A DNA stretch of 64,000 nt from Hyphomonas beringensis (lineage in GTDB: Bacteria; Pseudomonadota; Alphaproteobacteria; Caulobacterales; Hyphomonadaceae): positions 124,001 through 188,000 of the forward strand of contig NZ_AWFF01000001.1 in assembly GCF_000682755.1 (NCBI RefSeq). The letters run 5' to 3'. The notes beneath the pieces are model-generated. The model had not been told where the DNA came from, made no database searches, and saw only the letters and a list, made by a program, of their open reading frames with translations. The translations under genes were made by a program, and so were the position numbers. This document shows, piece after piece, positions 61,187 through 64,000 of this stretch (positions are counted from its first letter, which is position 1; each line of letters opens with the position of its first letter).

Positions 61187-62371
61187 TCAGCTGCAGGTCA
61201 CGTCATGACGATACAGCCAGTCATTCCGGGAATGCACAAAGCCCTTCATCGTTCGCCCAGCGATCCACATCGGCCCATAGGTCGACATCTGAGTCAACGG
61301 ATTGCGGCGATGGAAAAGCCGCGCATTGGCGCGCGCTCCGGCCTGCACGCGGCTGGTACGGGGCTTACGCGCTGTTTCATAGGCCTTCAGGGCGGTTTCC
61401 GGCGTTGCCTCGCCTGACAGATGCTGCGCCAGCACATAGGCATCCTCGATGGCCATCACCGCGCCTTGCGCCAGGAAGGGCAGCATCGGATGGCAGGCAT
61501 CGCCAAGCAGCGTCACTCGGCCATCGCACCAGCGCGGCAGCTCATCCCGGTCATACAGTGCCCAACGATGCAGCACGTCTGCCTTTTCAAGGATCGTTGT
61601 GACAGCGGGATTCCAGCCCTGAAAGTCTCTCAGCGCATCCTCGCGAGAGCCTTCCGCTGTCCAGGATTCGACAAGCTGTTCCTTGCGCTCCACCACGCCG
61701 ACAAGGTTTGCCAGCGAGCCGCCCCGCAGCAGATACGTGACGGCATGTCTGCGCGAGCCCACCCACACGCTGGCCGTCGGGGGCGGTGCATGGTCTCCAA
61801 GGGAGGCCACGGGTGCGACAGCCCGCCAGGCCGTCATGCCGGTATAGCGCGGGGCATCCGGCCCCAGCATCTGCGCGCGGATCACGGAATGGATGCCATC
61901 GGCGCCCACCAGCACATCGCCCTCAAACACGTCGCCAGACTGCAGCTGCAGCCGGACACCTGTCTCATCCTGACTGTAGGAGGCTGCCTTGCAGCCCAGA
62001 TGGATGCTACCCGGCTGACGCTCCAGCAGCACCTCTTTCAGCGCGTCGACCATGTCGGCCCGGTGGACGTGCAGATAATCTGCGCCCCAACGGTTGATGG
62101 CGGCCTTGCGAAGCGGAATATCGAACAGGCGGCGGCCACTGCGGCCCATACGCATCTCAAGCGCTTTGGGGCGGAACGCATCACGCGAAACCCGCGCCGC
62201 GACGCCCAGCGCCTTCAGCACTTTCATGCCATTCGGACTGACCTGAATGCCTGCGCCAACTTCGTCCAGAACACCGGCCTGCTCAAACACCAGGACGTCA
62301 TGGCCCAGACGTTGGAGCGCAACGGCCGCTGTCAGGCCTCCTATGCCTCCGCCTGCTATCAGGACACGCAT
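61187..62371 (-). CDS. FAD-dependent aromatic monooxygenase (salicylate hydroxylase-like)
   Basis: A 394-residue group A flavoprotein monooxygenase. It shows the FAD motif IAGGGIGGLTAAVALQRLG (5-23), the DG motif VLVGADGIHSVIRAQ near 157 and the GD motif VTLLGDACHPMLPFLAQGA near 290, the three marks of the PHBH fold. Closest families are salicylate or 3-hydroxybenzoate hydroxylases, but the substrate cannot be decided. A zinc-finger protein gene precedes it by 26 bases. No other aromatic-degradation gene is near, so a role in secondary or quinone metabolism is also possible. Confidence 0.88.
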   Translation of the reverse strand: MRVLIAGGGIGGLTAAVALQRLGHDVLVFEQAGVLDEVGAGIQVSPNGMKVLKALGVAARVSRDAFRPKALEMRMGRSGRRLFDIPLRKAAINRWGADYLHVHRADMVDALKEVLLERQPGSIHLGCKAASYSQDETGVRLQLQSGDVFEGDVLVGADGIHSVIRAQMLGPDAPRYTGMTAWRAVAPVASLGDHAPPPTASVWVGSRRHAVTYLLRGGSLANLVGVVERKEQLVESWTAEGSREDALRDFQGWNPAVTTILEKADVLHRWALYDRDELPRWCDGRVTLLGDACHPMLPFLAQGAVMAIEDAYVLAQHLSGEATPETALKAYETARKPRTSRVQAGARANARLFHRRNPLTQMSTYGPMWIAGRTMKGFVHSRNDWLYRHDVTCS

Positions 62372-62397
62372 CAGGAAACCTCACTTATCGAGAAAAA

Positions 62398-62601
62398 CTA
62401 TTGGGCGCTGGAAGGGTCTTCCCGGCCACCGATCAAAATGAAGCGCCGGTCGCAGTATTTGCACTCGACAAAATCTTCATCACCCATCTCATACCAGACG
62501 CGCGGATGGCCCAGCGCGCCGCCGCCCCCATTGCAGGAAACCTTGCGGCTGGTCACCATGGATACTTCCGGCGGATCAAACACATCGCGTTTAGTGGACA
62601 T
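62398..62601 (-). CDS. Zinc-finger CHCC-domain protein
   Basis: A 67-residue protein with one CHCC zinc finger: Cys in KVSCNGGGGALGHPRVWYEM, the nearby His, and the pair in DFVECKYCDRRFILI. The pattern C-N-G-x-x-G-x-LGHPxVW...C-x-x-C matches the small alphaproteobacterial homologues of the mitochondrial complex I accessory subunit NDUFS6. A role around NADH dehydrogenase assembly is a family inference. ATG 62601 is preferred over one eleven codons upstream because it gives the usual short N-terminus. It precedes the FAD monooxygenase gene. Confidence 0.85.
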   Translation of the reverse strand: MSTKRDVFDPPEVSMVTSRKVSCNGGGGALGHPRVWYEMGDEDFVECKYCDRRFILIGGREDPSSAQ

Positions 62602-62719
62602 GACTTGTCTTTCCATCTGCAATTTCTGCGGCACCGGTTGCCCATAGTGCTACTCGACCCTACCTAGATTGCGCCGCCGTAAGGTGCAAGATCGTATGGA
62701 CAGAGTGAAAAGGCCCAGC

Positions 62720-63673
62720 ATGTCATCCACGAAAACGGCCCCCGACTTCGCTATTAAAGTCTCAAATCTCCAAAAAACCTACAAAGCCTCGGGAAAAATG
62801 CCCGAAAAGCATGCTTTGAAAGGGATCAATCTGGAGGTTCCGCGAGGGTCGATCTTCGGATTGCTCGGACCAAATGGCGCAGGTAAATCCACGTTTATCA
62901 ACATTCTGGCCGGTCTGGTGAACAAGACATCCGGCTCTGCCAGCATCTGGGGACTCGATATCGACGAGCATCCCCGCCAGAGCCGCGCGGCCATCGGCGT
63001 CGTGAATCAGGAGATCGTAGCAGACCCCTTCTTCACCCCCATGGAGATGCTGGAACTTATGGCCGGCTTCTATGGCGTCCCGAAATCCGAACGCCGCAGC
63101 CTTGAGATTCTCACCGCCGTTGGCCTGGACGATAAGAAAGACGCCTATGTCCGCCAGCTGTCCGGCGGCATGAAGCGCCGCCTGATGGTGGCGAAAGCCC
63201 TTGTCCACAATCCACCCGTCCTGATCCTGGACGAGCCGACCGCCGGCGTGGACGTCGAACTGCGCCGCTCGATGTGGGAATATGTGCAGGAGCTGCACAA
63301 CAATGGTACGACCATCATTCTGACGACTCACTATCTGGAAGAAGCCGAAGAGCTTTGCGACACCATCGCCATTGTGAACCATGGGGAGATTGTCGCCTGC
63401 GAATCGACACCTTCGCTGCTCTCACGCCTCGACTACAAGACACTGGTCATCACACCGCGTGAGCCGCTGGCCGCCCTTCCGGATGCCCTGTCAGGCATGG
63501 ATGCCGCGATCACGCCGTCCGGAGACCTGCAGATCACCTTCCGCACCAGCGAAACCGGAATTGGCCGCCTGCTGGAGCTGGTCCGCTCCAATGGCATCAG
63601 CGTCGCAGACCTTGAAACCAAGGCACCGGACCTTGAAGACGTCTTCATCTCGCTGACCAGCGAAACGGTCTAA
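62720..63673 (+). CDS. ABC-2 type transporter ATP-binding protein
   Basis: A 317-residue ATPase with one nucleotide-binding domain: Walker A GPNGAGKST near 52, Q-loop region VVNQEIVADPFFTP, signature LSGGMKRRLMVAKAL near 150 and Walker B VLILDEPTAGVD near 168, with H-loop TTHYLEEAEEL near 205. The C-terminal 90 residues form the extra regulatory tail common in DrrA/NatA and YadG-like exporters. ATG 62720 has AAGG seven bases upstream and is preferred to earlier in-frame starts. No permease gene follows: a terminator and the opposing trxA gene come next, so its membrane partner must be elsewhere. Confidence 0.92.
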   Translation: MSSTKTAPDFAIKVSNLQKTYKASGKMPEKHALKGINLEVPRGSIFGLLGPNGAGKSTFINILAGLVNKTSGSASIWGLDIDEHPRQSRAAIGVVNQEIVADPFFTPMEMLELMAGFYGVPKSERRSLEILTAVGLDDKKDAYVRQLSGGMKRRLMVAKALVHNPPVLILDEPTAGVDVELRRSMWEYVQELHNNGTTIILTTHYLEEAEELCDTIAIVNHGEIVACESTPSLLSRLDYKTLVITPREPLAALPDALSGMDAAITPSGDLQITFRTSETGIGRLLELVRSNGISVADLETKAPDLEDVFISLTSETV

Positions 63674-63674
63674 C

Positions 63675-63708
63675 AAAAACGCCGGCGATCTCTCGCCGGC
63701 GTTTTTTT
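63675..63708. terminator. Bidirectional terminator between the ABC ATPase gene and trxA
   Basis: A perfect 10-base stem ACGCCGGCGA/TCGCCGGCGT (63679-63688 with 63693-63702, 4-base loop) is flanked by A5 on the left and T7 on the right, so it can end transcription in both directions between the convergent genes. Confidence 0.9.
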
Positions 63709-63730
63709 ATGTCTTCAGGGCAGATGCGGA

Positions 63731-64000
63731 TCAGACGCTCTGCTTGATCCAGTCAGCAATCGCCTGCTTGCTCATCGCACCGAGATGCGTTGCGGCAACC
63801 TTGCCATCCTTGAACATCACCAGCGTCGGCAGACCGCGCACGCCATATTTGGACGGCGCAATCGGGTTTTCGTCGACATTGATCTTGGCGACCTTCACCT
63901 TGCCGTCGAGTTCGTCAGAGACGGCCTCGATGTGGGGTGACATCTGTTTGCACGGGCCGCACCATTCAGCCCAGAAGTCCACCACGACGGGGACATCGGA
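63731..64000 (-). CDS. trxA: Thioredoxin, C-terminal part
   Basis: The frame reads from the stop at 63731 to the window edge and encodes the last 89 residues of a thioredoxin. The active site WCGPC lies in VVVDFWAEWCGPCKQMSP, and the cis-proline is in YGVRGLPTLVMFKDGK. Thioredoxin reduces protein disulfides in the cytoplasm using TrxB and NADPH. The residues before the active site continue past 64000, so a GTG near 63985 is not the real start. About 15-20 N-terminal residues are missing from the window. Confidence 0.93.
   Translation of the reverse strand, partial: SDVPVVVDFWAEWCGPCKQMSPHIEAVSDELDGKVKVAKINVDENPIAPSKYGVRGLPTLVMFKDGKVAATHLGAMSKQAIADWIKQSV

Overview
The window looks like a chromosomal segment of a Gram-negative alphaproteobacterium, probably close to the stalked or budding marine lineages (Hyphomonadaceae or Caulobacterales type). 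That placement is inferred from gene content: MipZ and PopZ cell-pole proteins, a Cpa/Tad pilus locus, GANTC and CtrA-like sites at cell-cycle genes, the pcm-tolC-popZ-valS order, a proton-pumping pyrophosphatase and the three-gene proton-translocating transhydrogenase. No transposase, integrase, phage gene or CRISPR array is visible. Coding density is high and most genes sit in short same-strand runs with 1-8 base overlaps.

Layout. 1-6954 (+): end of plsY, dprA, then the envelope and maintenance run lptD-surA-pdxA-rsmA. 7013-13697 (-): katG with an upstream OxyR-like site, the pyrophosphatase hppA, thiL and accA. 13745-20742 (-): a Tad pilus operon cpaB-cpaC-short CpaD-like lipoprotein-cpaE-cpaF-tadB-tadC, with no pilin or prepilin peptidase nearby. 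20922-24109 (-): a PLP dehydratase, galU, a small membrane protein and an SDR. 24169-27074 (+): pntAA-pntAB-pntB. 27071-28786 (-): folP-folB-folK. 28787-29186 holds no gene but encodes a strongly self-complementary, 6S-like structured RNA. 29187-36304: a disordered protein, tRNA-Lys, a lipoprotein, tgt (two zinc cysteines replaced), an amidohydrolase, mipZ, a 149-residue unknown, panC and hisC.

36352-49850 is the most distinctive accessory block: a xylan and xylose utilisation locus. It encodes an exported GH10 xylanase, a GH43 xylosidase/arabinosidase and a large GH3 glucosidase (all predicted lipoproteins), an MFS sugar porter, an aldose epimerase, xylulokinase and xylose isomerase, and two LacI-family repressors. 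The same 16-base palindrome lies in both divergent promoter regions (40410-40425 and 43893-43908), which makes the whole locus look like one regulon. A different palindrome (49960-49973) precedes the porter-GH3 unit.

50084-64000: a periplasmic coiled-coil protein, a DUF3137 membrane protein, an isoaspartyl peptidase, valS, popZ, tolC, pcm, tRNA-Cys, tRNA-Asn with a terminator-ended gap between them (possible small RNA), exoD-like and sdaA, an FAD monooxygenase with a zinc-finger protein, a lone ABC ATPase and the 5'-truncated end of a thioredoxin gene.

Most genes are recognisable housekeeping functions. The points most worth checking are the structured RNA near 28.9-29.1 kb, the shared xylan operator, the tRNA-guanine transglycosylase without two zinc cysteines, the miniature CpaD and lysine-less CpaE of the Tad locus, and the methylation-site promoter of mipZ embedded in the stop codon of the gene upstream.
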